A stretch of 11,893 nt of DNA from Bacillota bacterium (lineage in GTDB: Bacteria > Armatimonadota > Hebobacteria > Hebobacterales > Hebobacteraceae), in the NCBI GenBank assembly GCA_030597345.1, contig JAUVSA010000036.1, positions 1 to 11,893 on the forward strand, in the 5' to 3' direction. Below are positions 1-6,938 of the stretch, one piece after another; position 1 is the first letter of the stretch, and each line of letters begins with the position of its first letter. Position numbers and translations under genes: made by a program. The notes below the pieces were generated by a model, which was not told the DNA's origin, made no database searches, and saw only the letters and a program-made list of their open reading frames with translations.

Positions 1-278
1 CACCCGGGAATGTTGGGCGCCCACAGCACGAAGCCGCGCCTCCGGTCAATCACTGCCGGCACAGCGACACCGATTGCGGCGACGGCCTCCCTGTATGCGC
101 TGACATCGCGCAGGACGCGCTCCATCAGATCGATGATCTGGGAGATGACTTGGGCGCCGCCCTCGGGGGCCGTGTTCGCACGGCGGCAGGCAAGGACGCG
201 GCCGCCCTGTTCGACCAGCCCGACGGCAATCTTGGTTCCTCCTACATCCACTCCGGCAAGGAGATCGTGGGGCTGCAT
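1..278 (-). CDS. ROK-family sugar kinase, N-terminal part (runs off the window)
   Basis: This is the first 92 codons of a ROK (repressor/ORF/kinase) family protein, cut by the left window edge. ROK kinases phosphorylate glucose, N-acetylglucosamine, mannose or related sugars with ATP in the cytoplasm. The phosphate-binding motif DVGGTKIAVGLV lies at residues 11-22 and the second strand cluster GVAVPAVID at 70-78. It is followed by WAPNIPG at 86-92, the usual ROK block just before the sugar-binding region. There is no N-terminal HTH, so this is a kinase-type rather than a repressor-type member. The ATG at 278-276 is preceded by GGGAGGG with a 6-base spacer, which supports this start. The gene is divergent from the GH9 hydrolase, which suggests the kinase acts on sugars released by that enzyme. 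Substrate specificity cannot be read because the Zn/sugar-binding part is missing. Confidence 0.9.
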   Translation of the reverse strand, partial: MQPHDLLAGVDVGGTKIAVGLVEQGGRVLACRRANTAPEGGAQVISQIIDLMERVLRDVSAYREAVAAIGVAVPAVIDRRRGFVLWAPNIPG

Positions 279-461
279 GCAGTACCCTCCCGGGTCGGCT
301 CGAGGGGTGATCAGCAACTACCGGCATTCTCCGAGCAGCCGTGGTCAACCTGCACGAACGGCGGTGCATGCCGCGTCAACGGCTCTTTGCGGGGCGCCGG
401 TGGGAGGACCTGGCAGCGGGCACGAGGAATGGTCGGGCAGCATGGACTTAGGAGCGGGAAG
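279..461. promoter_or_regulatory. Divergent intergenic region between ROK kinase and GH9
   Basis: This 183-bp gap separates two divergent genes and must hold the promoters of both, if each has its own. The only clear signals are two ribosome-binding sites. GGGAGGG serves the ROK gene on the minus strand, and AGGAG at 450-454 serves the GH9 GTG start. No convincing -35/-10 pair was found on either strand, and no inverted repeat stands out as an operator. ATG 429 in the GH9 frame has GAGG only one base upstream, so it was not preferred as a start. Confidence 0.4.
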
Positions 462-2837
462 GTGGATGGACTCCGCAGCGAGACGGTGAATCTGTGTTGG
501 GGGGATGAGTCGCTCTGGCAGGTCGAGCCCAGTGGGGTGGAGGGGAACGAGCTTCGCGTTCCCGGGATCGGCGGGAGATCGCCCTTCACGCTGACGCTGG
601 CCCGCGCCGGACGCTGGAAGAGCGCCCCGCGCCACATCGAGCCGGATCATCCCTATGTGTTGGAGTGCGATGTCAAGGGGCGGGGCCGGATAGGATTGAT
701 CTGGGTGAGAGAAGGGAGGCCGTTGAAGGGCGCGGGGGGGCCGGGGTCGAGGGAGCGAGAGACCTGGGATTCCCCGGAAGATGCGCCGCGGTTGGACCAA
801 CTGGCCGAGATCGCCAGTGTCTGGTCGGATGAGGTCAGGGCCGAGGACTGGCGCCGCCTGTCGGTGGACGGGGTCAGCCCGCGCGCGGCAAACCGCGTGC
901 AGGTTGTGCTCGAAGGCCTGGGCGAGGAGAAGACTGACTTCGGCGCTCCCTATCTTGATGGGCTTGGCGCCGCTCCAATAGAGATCGTGCTGCCGGCCGG
1001 ATATCATCCCAACAGCACCAAGGTGGTGGTCGTTGCGGTTCGAGACAGGGCCTCGCGCGGACGGTTCGAAGTCGTCTCTGGAGGCCGGGTGGTCTTCTCC
1101 GGAATCCTCCGGCGCTGGGGAGAGTACATATGGGGGCGGGAGTACTGGTCGGCCGACCTCACCCCACTCAAGGACGCCGGAACCTACCGAGTGCGGGCGA
1201 TCCTGGAAGATGGGCGGGAGGCCACGTCACCGGAGTTCAAGATCGACCCCGATCTCTATCTGCGTCTTTCCAACTTGACCCTCGGCTGGTATCGAACTCA
1301 GCGCTGCGGCGTAGAGGTGCCCGGCTGGCACAAAGCCTGCCATCTCGATGACGCGCTGCTCGGCTCCAGCCACAATCGTCCACTCGGGCCGGGAGGAGAG
1401 TGGACGATAACAGGGGAGGCCGACCTCACGGGCGGGTGGCATGACGCAGGAGACAATCACAAGTACATCTGCTGGTGCTATACCGCGCTGTGGGCATTGT
1501 CTCGGCTTCAGAGCATCCAGAAGGAGGACCTGCGGGGCCTCGGCGAGTCCCTCCCGGACCCCTTGGCAGAGGCCGCCTGGGAGGCTCGCTTTGTGCTCAG
1601 GACAATGAGCGAAGACGGCCTGTTCCCTCTCGGTGTGATCTCTCGGTTCGGCTGGGTCAGTGGGCCCATCCACGAGGAAACCGACAATCTCCCCAACACC
1701 GGCGACGAGCGAGCCCTCCCCCCTCCTCGCGAGCGCATATGCGACATCCCGACTTACGGACCTGTCTTCACGTCCGCCTTGGTCGCCAGCTCTCTGGCCG
1801 ACCTCGGCGTTGCGGTTCGGGAGTATGACGCGGATCTATCTCACGCTTGCTTGAACTCGGCGCGCACTACCTGGGACCACCATCATCTCGATGAGCCCGT
1901 GGACGCTGAGTACCTGCGCTGGCACGCGGCCTTCGCGCTCCTTTCGGCCTCCCTCTACCGTCACCGAGCCGAGGAGGAAGTCCGTCTCGACCTGGAGAGC
2001 CGCGTCTCTCGGATACTGGCCCAGCAGAAGCCGGAGGGTGTCTTCCCGTTCCCAAAGGACGCGGCCGACTACCGCGCCCAGGTGCTGGCCGTGCCCCGGG
2101 AGCAACGGGCCCGACTCCCCTATCTGTCGCCGGACGGGGCCCCCTACGCCATCTCCCACGAGGCCTGCGGCCTCGACTACATCCCCGCTCCCTTCACCTA
2201 TCTTCATGCCCTCCTGGACTACCTCGACCTCTTCCCCGACGGTCCGCAGGCAGACCCGTCGAGACGGGCCCTGGCCCTGACGATGGATCTGGCCGAGGCG
2301 CTCTGCGAGCGAGGCCCCTTCGGCCAGATGACGGAATGGACCTTCGCTCCGGACCCGGCCAACTTCGTCCACATGTTCCACGGGTACAACTGCGCGCTGC
2401 TATCGCTGGCGGTCGTTGCGTGCCGGGCGGCCCGTGAGCTCGGACGACCTCAGTTGCTGTCGCTGGCCGAACGGCAGATGCAGTGGGTGTTGGGGCGCAA
2501 CCCAAGGGGAACCAGCCTGGTGTGCGGTGTCGGTCACAAGCAGCTCGGCGTCTACCACACAGGGCTGTCGCACTACCCGGAGCATCGAATCGGCGAGCAG
2601 CCGGGAGGCGTTGTCAACGGCTTCGTGTCCATGGGCGAGCCAGGTCCCGGCCGCCCCGGGCCCCCCTATCCCTGGGACTTCCCCTACCTCGACATTCGGT
2701 CGCCGGCAGAGGAGGCCGAATGGCGCGGAGTGGACGCCGACTGGTGGACGAACGAGACCTGGCTGCCAAACTGCTCCTGGTTCATACTCGCCGCAGTGGC
2801 GCTCCACCGCGCGCTGGGCAGTGGCGGTTGCGCCTAG
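462..2837 (+). CDS. Glycoside hydrolase family 9 protein with CBM-like and CelD_N domains
   Basis: A 791-aa inverting beta-glycosidase of the GH9 endoglucanase type. Residues about 10-170 look like a carbohydrate-binding jelly-roll domain: an aromatic-rich start, PYVLECDVKGRGRIG, a W near the end and NRVQVVLEGLGEEKTDFGAP. Residues about 172-263 are a CelD_N Ig-like domain (VLPAGYHPNSTK, GGRVVFSG, LTPLKDAGTYRV, PEFKID). Residues about 265-791 are the (alpha/alpha)6 catalytic domain. GWHDAGDNHKYI carries the catalytic base motif DAGD (D328, D331), VLGRNPRGTS and HYPEHR line the substrate site, and TNETWLPN supplies the general acid E765. The GTG at 462 has AGGAG 7 bases upstream. No signal peptide or membrane segment follows this start or an upstream in-frame start, so the enzyme appears cytosolic, unlike typical secreted cellulases. 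GH9 also includes exo-beta-glucosaminidases and other oligosaccharide-acting enzymes, so the substrate is open. Confidence 0.9.
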   Translation: MDGLRSETVNLCWGDESLWQVEPSGVEGNELRVPGIGGRSPFTLTLARAGRWKSAPRHIEPDHPYVLECDVKGRGRIGLIWVREGRPLKGAGGPGSRERETWDSPEDAPRLDQLAEIASVWSDEVRAEDWRRLSVDGVSPRAANRVQVVLEGLGEEKTDFGAPYLDGLGAAPIEIVLPAGYHPNSTKVVVVAVRDRASRGRFEVVSGGRVVFSGILRRWGEYIWGREYWSADLTPLKDAGTYRVRAILEDGREATSPEFKIDPDLYLRLSNLTLGWYRTQRCGVEVPGWHKACHLDDALLGSSHNRPLGPGGEWTITGEADLTGGWHDAGDNHKYICWCYTALWALSRLQSIQKEDLRGLGESLPDPLAEAAWEARFVLRTMSEDGLFPLGVISRFGWVSGPIHEETDNLPNTGDERALPPPRERICDIPTYGPVFTSALVASSLADLGVAVREYDADLSHACLNSARTTWDHHHLDEPVDAEYLRWHAAFALLSASLYRHRAEEEVRLDLESRVSRILAQQKPEGVFPFPKDAADYRAQVLAVPREQRARLPYLSPDGAPYAISHEACGLDYIPAPFTYLHALLDYLDLFPDGPQADPSRRALALTMDLAEALCERGPFGQMTEWTFAPDPANFVHMFHGYNCALLSLAVVACRAARELGRPQLLSLAERQMQWVLGRNPRGTSLVCGVGHKQLGVYHTGLSHYPEHRIGEQPGGVVNGFVSMGEPGPGRPGPPYPWDFPYLDIRSPAEEAEWRGVDADWWTNETWLPNCSWFILAAVALHRALGSGGCA

Positions 2838-2861
2838 CGACGCGGCAGCACTGCGGGACGC

Positions 2862-4796
2862 TCAGAAGCCGAAGAAGTTGTAGCTGGGGACGTTGAAGAT
2901 GAGACCGATGAGCGACCAGGAGCAGCCCACGATGGACTCCCCGATGATGAGCCCGAGGAAGAAGGGCAGCACTCGGCGGTAGAACCGGAGGCCGCCGTAG
3001 CGCAGCACCAACAGCTTGACCAGCCAGGCAATGAGCATCGGCATCCAGACGAGGTGGATGGACCAGCTCGCGGAGAGCGCATAGGCAACCGGATGGAGGG
3101 GAAAGCCGACGAAGCGGGTCCTGGCCGCCGCCAGCAGGAGCGAGATGCCGAAGCCAACGACCATGGCGATGGCTGCGGCAAAGTTGGCAGCCTTAGGGTC
3201 TCCTACCCAGGACTGAACGCGGGCGCACGCCTCCCCACCAAACCAATCCGCGCCATAGCCCCATGCCGAAGCGGCCCCCTCCTTGTACGCGTAGTGGAGC
3301 CAGGCCCAGAATCCAGTGACTGCTGTGGCGAGCACGGCGAGCAGGATAGCCGCGCTCATAGCGCGGCCTGACGAGCCGCCGCGGGCGCTCATCTGGAGGC
3401 CCTCGATAGTGCTTGCGACGGGATGGCTGCGGTAGGCGCGGTTGAACCAGTAGAACTGCTGGAACATCCCCAGGTCGTGCTGGCGGATGTTCATCGTGCC
3501 GAGCACAACGGCGAGGGTGCGGTCGGGTCCGGCGAAGTGGAAGTCGTGCACGGGGGAGCCGAACTCGGCGCGGACCCGGGCGACGGCAACGGCGAGCAGG
3601 AAGTAGATCGCAAAGAAGGCAATGGCCATGGCCGGCGCCATTCCAGTGTGAACGGCGAAGGCTACCAGCATCCCTACCCCGACGATAGACCCCAGCAAGG
3701 CGGCGCGGAAGCTCAGGCCCTCGCGAGAATCGTCGACCTCGGATGGTCGGCCGAGGATCCGCAGCCATACCTGCCGGAAGTACTGCCGGCCGATGATCGC
3801 GGAGCCCAACGCGATGGCGATGAAGCCGCCGAACATCTGCTCATTGGAATAGGGGAAGATGGCCTCACTCACGCCCCAGCCGTAGCCTTCGCTCAGCCCC
3901 GTCGCCTTGGCGACCACGAACATTCCTTTCCGGTAGAAGAAGAAGAACGTGCACGAGAAGAGCAGGTCGAGCGGCATGAGAAACGCGAGCCCGACGACGG
4001 AGGGATTGAACGTCACCGGCAGCCACCCGATACCGGTCCAGGGGTCGTTGTGGATGGCGGCGCCGAGGTCGAGGTACAGGGGTATGGACGGAACCGAGGG
4101 GTAGATATAGTTCAATCCGTTGATGAGGTCGACGAGACCCGCGATTCCAAAGCCAATCCACATGAGAGGATTTCTCAGAAGGGAGGTCCTCGGATTGGTG
4201 AGCTCGAGCGGAAGCTGGATGATGGGGAACGTCAGGCGCTCACGATCCGACCATACCGGGCGAAAGACGACGGAGAGGCAGATAAGGACGAACACGAGAA
4301 CGAAGACGAAGCCAATCCACCAAAGGACCGGGGACAGCCAGGCCTCCAGCACGCGCGATTGATAGAGCGTCGTGGCACCGTTCCAATAGCCGTAGAGGAT
4401 GTCCTGGTCTGAGATGAGGAGCCAGCCCGGGGTGGTGGCATCGAGCATCTGGTCCCAGTGGTTCTGAGGGGTGGCGAACCAGTACCCGGTGGTCATGATG
4501 GGGATCAGCACCTGGAGCATGTCGTGGCTCATGATCGAGGTGCTGATGGTGAGCATCACGTAGACGATGATGAGTTCCCCGCGGTTGAGCGCAAGCGCGG
4601 GGCTTGCCCTGCGAACGGCAGCGTTCGCGAGAGCCACGAAGACCATGATGAAGATGACGTTGAAGAAGAGGGAGATGGTGGAGACGTAGGGGCCGTCGCC
4701 GCCGATGGACTCCAGGTAGAACACCCAGAGCGTGTTCAGCGGGAGCAATATCATTCCGAGGAGAAATCCTCGCCACAGACGGGGTCTGTTCTCCAT
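2862..4796 (-). CDS. Large polytopic membrane protein, DUF6785/DUF6784-like
   Basis: A 644-aa integral membrane protein with roughly 12-14 hydrophobic segments. They lie near residues 9-29, 37-59, 72-92, 152-180, 212-230, 263-290, 320-335, 364-415 (two), 478-500, 540-563, 575-605 and 615-640. After the 152-180 segment comes a charged loop, WSDRERLTFPIIQLPLELT. From memory it resembles the family annotated DUF6785/DUF6784, common in Armatimonadota and PVC genomes. The ErLtFP-type loop is reminiscent of oligopeptide (OPT) transporters, but homology is not shown. The ATG at 4796-4794 has a very strong GGGGGAGGT 7 bases upstream. The gene converges on the GH9 gene with only 24 bp between stop codons. 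That context suggests solute or oligosaccharide transport, which is an inference. The long open frame on the opposite strand is low-complexity and charged, and is a shadow. Confidence 0.75.
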   Translation of the reverse strand: MENRPRLWRGFLLGMILLPLNTLWVFYLESIGGDGPYVSTISLFFNVIFIMVFVALANAAVRRASPALALNRGELIIVYVMLTISTSIMSHDMLQVLIPIMTTGYWFATPQNHWDQMLDATTPGWLLISDQDILYGYWNGATTLYQSRVLEAWLSPVLWWIGFVFVLVFVLICLSVVFRPVWSDRERLTFPIIQLPLELTNPRTSLLRNPLMWIGFGIAGLVDLINGLNYIYPSVPSIPLYLDLGAAIHNDPWTGIGWLPVTFNPSVVGLAFLMPLDLLFSCTFFFFYRKGMFVVAKATGLSEGYGWGVSEAIFPYSNEQMFGGFIAIALGSAIIGRQYFRQVWLRILGRPSEVDDSREGLSFRAALLGSIVGVGMLVAFAVHTGMAPAMAIAFFAIYFLLAVAVARVRAEFGSPVHDFHFAGPDRTLAVVLGTMNIRQHDLGMFQQFYWFNRAYRSHPVASTIEGLQMSARGGSSGRAMSAAILLAVLATAVTGFWAWLHYAYKEGAASAWGYGADWFGGEACARVQSWVGDPKAANFAAAIAMVVGFGISLLLAAARTRFVGFPLHPVAYALSASWSIHLVWMPMLIAWLVKLLVLRYGGLRFYRRVLPFFLGLIIGESIVGCSWSLIGLIFNVPSYNFFGF

Positions 4797-5128
4797 GCGA
4801 GATACCTCCCCCTATGCCGCCCGCTCTTCCTCGCGCACAGATCAGATACCTGCAGGGAAGCTGACGGCTGGTCGCTCTCCGGAGGTCGACCCCAAGGGAT
4901 ACAGTTGACGAGTGACAGGCAAATCCGGATCGCGCGCCACCTCGTCTCCACCTTGCCTTCGGGCCGGCCACTATGCTAGTGTTCGAATCGACCGAGGTCC
5001 TGCCAGAGGCGGCCACATCACCCAGGCGCGGCACGCAGAGAGGATATGCGCCCCCGCCGACTACCGGGCGAACGCGATGGCACTTCCAAAAGACTGGACA
5101 CAGGCTGAAGCGCAAAGCAGCTGATTCC
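4797..5128. promoter_or_regulatory. Divergent control region upstream of the DUF6785-like gene and pgeF, including the uncertain pgeF 5' end
   Basis: About 330 bp with no convincing conserved protein. It contains the minus-strand ribosome-binding site of the DUF6785-like gene just after 4797. On the plus strand, TTGCCT at 4953-4958, an 18-base gap and TAGTGT at 4977-4982, preceded by TGC, could be a weak sigma70 promoter for pgeF. This resembles the TGCTA-type -10 seen upstream of the isomerase gene. The ATG at 4973 that opens the pgeF frame lies inside this putative promoter and has no Shine-Dalgarno. A small ORF from ATG 5046 to TGA 5108 also lies here, but I see no reason to call it a gene. 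Everything here is low confidence. Confidence 0.25.
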
Positions 5129-5911
5129 ATAGCCATATGGCAGTTCGAGCGGCTGTCTCAGTGCGAGCGTCTCGTCCACGGCGTGACTGGCCGGCATGGC
5201 GGTGTGAGCGAGGGGCCCTACGCACAGCTCAATCTCGGCCTGCACGTGGGGGACGACGCCGAGCGGGTCGTGGAGAACCGCCGGCGCGTCTCTCGTGCTC
5301 TCGGTGTTGATTTCGAGAAGTGTACGTTTGCCCGGCAGGTGCACGGTGACGCGATCCACCTGGTGGCCGACCACGAGCCGGGCGCGGGCCGGGAGCGATT
5401 CGAAGAGGGTATCCCGGAGACAGACGGCCTGGCTGCGAACCGCCCAGGGATGACGATCGCGGTACTGGTGGCCGACTGCATTCCGCTCCTTATCTACGAT
5501 CCCGAAAGGCATGTGGGGGCCGCAGTCCACGCGGGCTGGCGGGGGACGGCAGCGGCAATTGCCGCGAAGGCCGTGCGGCTCTTGGAGGAGGAATGTGGCA
5601 GCCGCGCCGACGCGCTGCTTGTTGGGGTCGGCCCTGCCATAGGGAGTTGCTGCTACCGCGTCGGCGCCGATGTGGTGAAGGCCCTTGAGGGGGAATCTGC
5701 CCGCGAGGAGCCGCTGGCGCAAGAACGCGAGGGGCGCTGGTACGTCGATCTGGTTCGGGCCAACCGCGGGCATCTCGTCGCCGCTGGCATCCCGCCGGAG
5801 AATATTGAGGCGGCCGGAATCTGCACCGCCTGTCAGGCGGAGGAGTTCTACTCGGAGCGGAAGCTGGGGAGGCCGACCGGCAGATTCGGGGCTTTCCTTT
5901 CACTCAGATAG
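4973..5911 (+). CDS. pgeF: Laccase-domain / peptidoglycan editing factor (YfiH/YlmD family); start uncertain
   Basis: This family was first called multicopper polyphenol oxidase. The E. coli member (YfiH, PgeF) removes mis-incorporated L-Ser from peptidoglycan precursors, and other members act on purine nucleosides. The zinc ligands are visible: His in RQVHGDAI (codon 5342), Cys in VADCIPLLIYD (5477) and His in VHAGWRGT (5528). The 17-residue Cys-His spacing equals that of E. coli C107/H124. Also typical are the N-terminal block VHGVTGRHGGVSEGPYAQLN, the GVGPAIGSCCY loop and the C-terminal FYSERKLGRPTGRFGAF. The open frame gives 312 aa, but family similarity only begins near codon 5138 (WQFERL). 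The first about 55 residues are unlike the family and lack an ATG, GTG or TTG near the expected start. The gene overlaps the convergent membrane-protein gene by 8 bp. Family assignment is firm, but the annotated start is only the first in-frame ATG. Confidence 0.9.
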   Translation: MLVFESTEVLPEAATSPRRGTQRGYAPPPTTGRTRWHFQKTGHRLKRKAADSIAIWQFERLSQCERLVHGVTGRHGGVSEGPYAQLNLGLHVGDDAERVVENRRRVSRALGVDFEKCTFARQVHGDAIHLVADHEPGAGRERFEEGIPETDGLAANRPGMTIAVLVADCIPLLIYDPERHVGAAVHAGWRGTAAAIAAKAVRLLEEECGSRADALLVGVGPAIGSCCYRVGADVVKALEGESAREEPLAQEREGRWYVDLVRANRGHLVAAGIPPENIEAAGICTACQAEEFYSERKLGRPTGRFGAFLSLR

Positions 5912-6545
5912 CAGGCCCGAGCGCACCGCCGGACTCGCCTCCCGGCGATTTCTGGCCCGCTCCGCGGCCGGCAGTCCCAGCGTGTGACTCCCCGAGCCGC
6001 TCAACAGCATCCTGTAGCAGCGCGGCCGTGCGCTTGAGGTCATAATGGGCCTCCAACACCTTCTTCGTGCCGTGGGCCTGGGCGGCGATGAGCCCGAGGA
6101 AAGCGGCCAGCCCGAGCAGCACCAGCACGACGGCAAACGGGTCGTCGAAGACTGCTCCCAGTCCCGTGGCTAGGCTCGCCAGCAAAGCGAGGGAGAGGCA
6201 GCCGGCCAGCACCGCGGTGATGATACTCACTGCACCGAGGAAGCGAACTGACCGGTCGATGCCTTCTCGGTTCGCGGGAGCCCGCGCGGAGAGAAATATC
6301 GCCGCCAGCACACCGCCTGCGAAGGCAGGGCCGAATAGGAGCCACGGGAGCACCCGCTCGTGCCACGGCGGCTGATAGTCCGCGGCCGGCGGAGGGCCTG
6401 CCGGACGGCCGTGGGCCACCCATGTGCCATCGGCGGCTCTGATCCATGTGTCCTCCGACCCTGAGAACGCGCGGGCGAGGAACAACGCCAGTGCCAGCGC
6501 AAAGATCACGAGCAGCACCCATCTTGCGATATGCCACGGCCTCAT
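5904..6545 (-). CDS. Four-helix membrane protein of unknown function, HTH-operon partner
   Basis: A 213-aa predicted inner-membrane protein that I cannot assign to a named family. Hydrophobic segments lie at about 7-27, 66-88, 100-128 and 136-157. An extracytoplasmic-type loop at 28-65 contains two tryptophan motifs, DTWIRAADGTWVAHGRPAG, and a Pro-rich stretch. The tail has an amphipathic helix at about 158-186 (KKVLEAHYDLKRTAALLQ) and a Gly/Ser-rich disordered end. The ATG at 6545-6543 was chosen over an in-frame ATG 48 bases upstream. It overlaps the stop codon of the HTH gene as ATGA and has GGAGGG 9 bases upstream, so the two genes are translationally coupled. Its 3' end overlaps convergent pgeF by 8 bp. 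Coupling to a DNA-binding protein suggests a regulatory or sensory role, but this is inference only. Confidence 0.75.
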   Translation of the reverse strand: MRPWHIARWVLLVIFALALALFLARAFSGSEDTWIRAADGTWVAHGRPAGPPPAADYQPPWHERVLPWLLFGPAFAGGVLAAIFLSARAPANREGIDRSVRFLGAVSIITAVLAGCLSLALLASLATGLGAVFDDPFAVVLVLLGLAAFLGLIAAQAHGTKKVLEAHYDLKRTAALLQDAVERLGESHAGTAGRGAGQKSPGGESGGALGPAI

Positions 6546-6745
6546 CTCTTCGATCCCTCCTTCGTTGGGTCCATTTTCTTGGACTCGAGCCATGCATCAA
6601 CATCACGCTTGTCGAACTTGATGTTCCGGGCTGTCAGACGAATGTAGCGAGGACAGTCGCCGGACTGAATGTAACGGTAGATGGTGCGCTTGCTCTCACC
6701 CAGGTACTCAGCAAGCTCTCCCACTGACATCAGGTACACGCTCAC
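6542..6745 (-). CDS. Small excisionase-family / MerR-like helix-turn-helix protein
   Basis: A 67-aa DNA-binding protein of the excisionase-family HTH type (HTH_17 / TIGR01764-like). The motif runs MSVGELAEYLGESKRTIYRY at residues 6-25. It continues IQSGDCPRYIRL, then IKFDKRDVDAWLESKK, the usual wing and final helix. Stand-alone members are transcription factors or recombination directionality factors. No integrase is in view, so a transcriptional role is more likely. The start is probably GTG 6745, or GTG 6739 two codons later. The site GTGGAGG sits 3 bases from the first and 9 from the second, so spacing favours 6739 while frame overlap cannot decide. It is the first gene of an operon behind a strong promoter and overlaps the membrane-protein gene by ATGA. 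A 60-codon frame ending at its start contains the promoter and is rejected. Confidence 0.85.
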   Translation of the reverse strand: MSVYLMSVGELAEYLGESKRTIYRYIQSGDCPRYIRLTARNIKFDKRDVDAWLESKKMDPTKEGSKR

Positions 6746-6752
6746 ATGCCTC

Positions 6753-6760
6753 CACTAGTG
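6753..6760. promoter_or_regulatory. CACTAGTG palindrome in the HTH-operon leader
   Basis: A perfect 8-bp palindrome, CACTAGTG, lies directly upstream of, and partly overlaps, the ribosome-binding site of the HTH gene, downstream of its promoter. It could be an operator half-site for autoregulation, but a single short palindrome is weak evidence. Confidence 0.25.
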
Positions 6761-6793
6761 TCATTTATCTCTAATCGACCCTTTTTCACGACA

Positions 6794-6822
6794 TATATAC
6801 CATTTCCGAGACATTTTGTCAA
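6794..6822 (-). promoter_or_regulatory. Near-consensus sigma70 promoter for the HTH-membrane protein operon
   Basis: On the minus strand TTGACA (6822-6817) is a perfect -35 box. It is followed by exactly 17 bases (6816-6800) and TATATA (6799-6794) as the -10 box. Transcription should begin near 6787, leaving a leader of about 40 nt before the HTH gene. The surrounding stretch is markedly AT-rich compared with the rest of the window. This is the clearest promoter in the segment. Confidence 0.8.
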
Positions 6823-6856
6823 CCCGGCTTGAGTGCTCTCCCGGTGGGAAAGGCCC

Positions 6857-6885
6857 TTGATCTTGCCCGAGCGGCGTGCTAAGCT
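6857..6885 (+). promoter_or_regulatory. Possible promoter of the isomerase gene
   Basis: TTGATC at 6857-6862, a 17-base spacer and TAAGCT at 6880-6885, preceded by TGC, form a moderate sigma70-like promoter on the plus strand. It lies about 55 bp upstream of the isomerase start. Its -10 matches consensus at only three positions, so this call rests on spacing, position and the partial extended -10. It is back-to-back with the strong minus-strand promoter. Confidence 0.4.
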
Positions 6886-6938
6886 CACGGGCACTGGCCG
6901 GAGCCCATAGTCATGGGAAACCAAGTGGAGGCGTAACC

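Noticed and set aside
150..461. N-terminal extension of the GH9 frame back to ATG 150
   Set aside because: It overlaps the ROK kinase coding sequence on the other strand, has no domain or signal peptide, and GTG 462 has a good AGGAG site.
3423..4412. 329-codon plus-strand frame opposite the DUF6785-like gene
   Set aside because: Highly charged, low-complexity translation typical of an antisense shadow in GC-rich DNA; the minus strand encodes a coherent polytopic protein with a strong ribosome-binding site.
5137..5300. ATG at 5137 as the pgeF start
   Set aside because: It is in a different reading frame from pgeF and gives an Arg-rich translation without similarity; it would require a frameshift.
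6542..6745. Prophage or integrative element suggested by the excisionase-like protein
   Set aside because: No integrase, attachment-site repeats, tRNA or phage genes are present; this HTH fold is common in ordinary regulators.
6742..6924. 60-codon minus-strand frame ending at the HTH gene start with a GTGA overlap
   Set aside because: It contains the strong promoter of the HTH gene, has no recognisable domain, and overlaps the isomerase promoter region.
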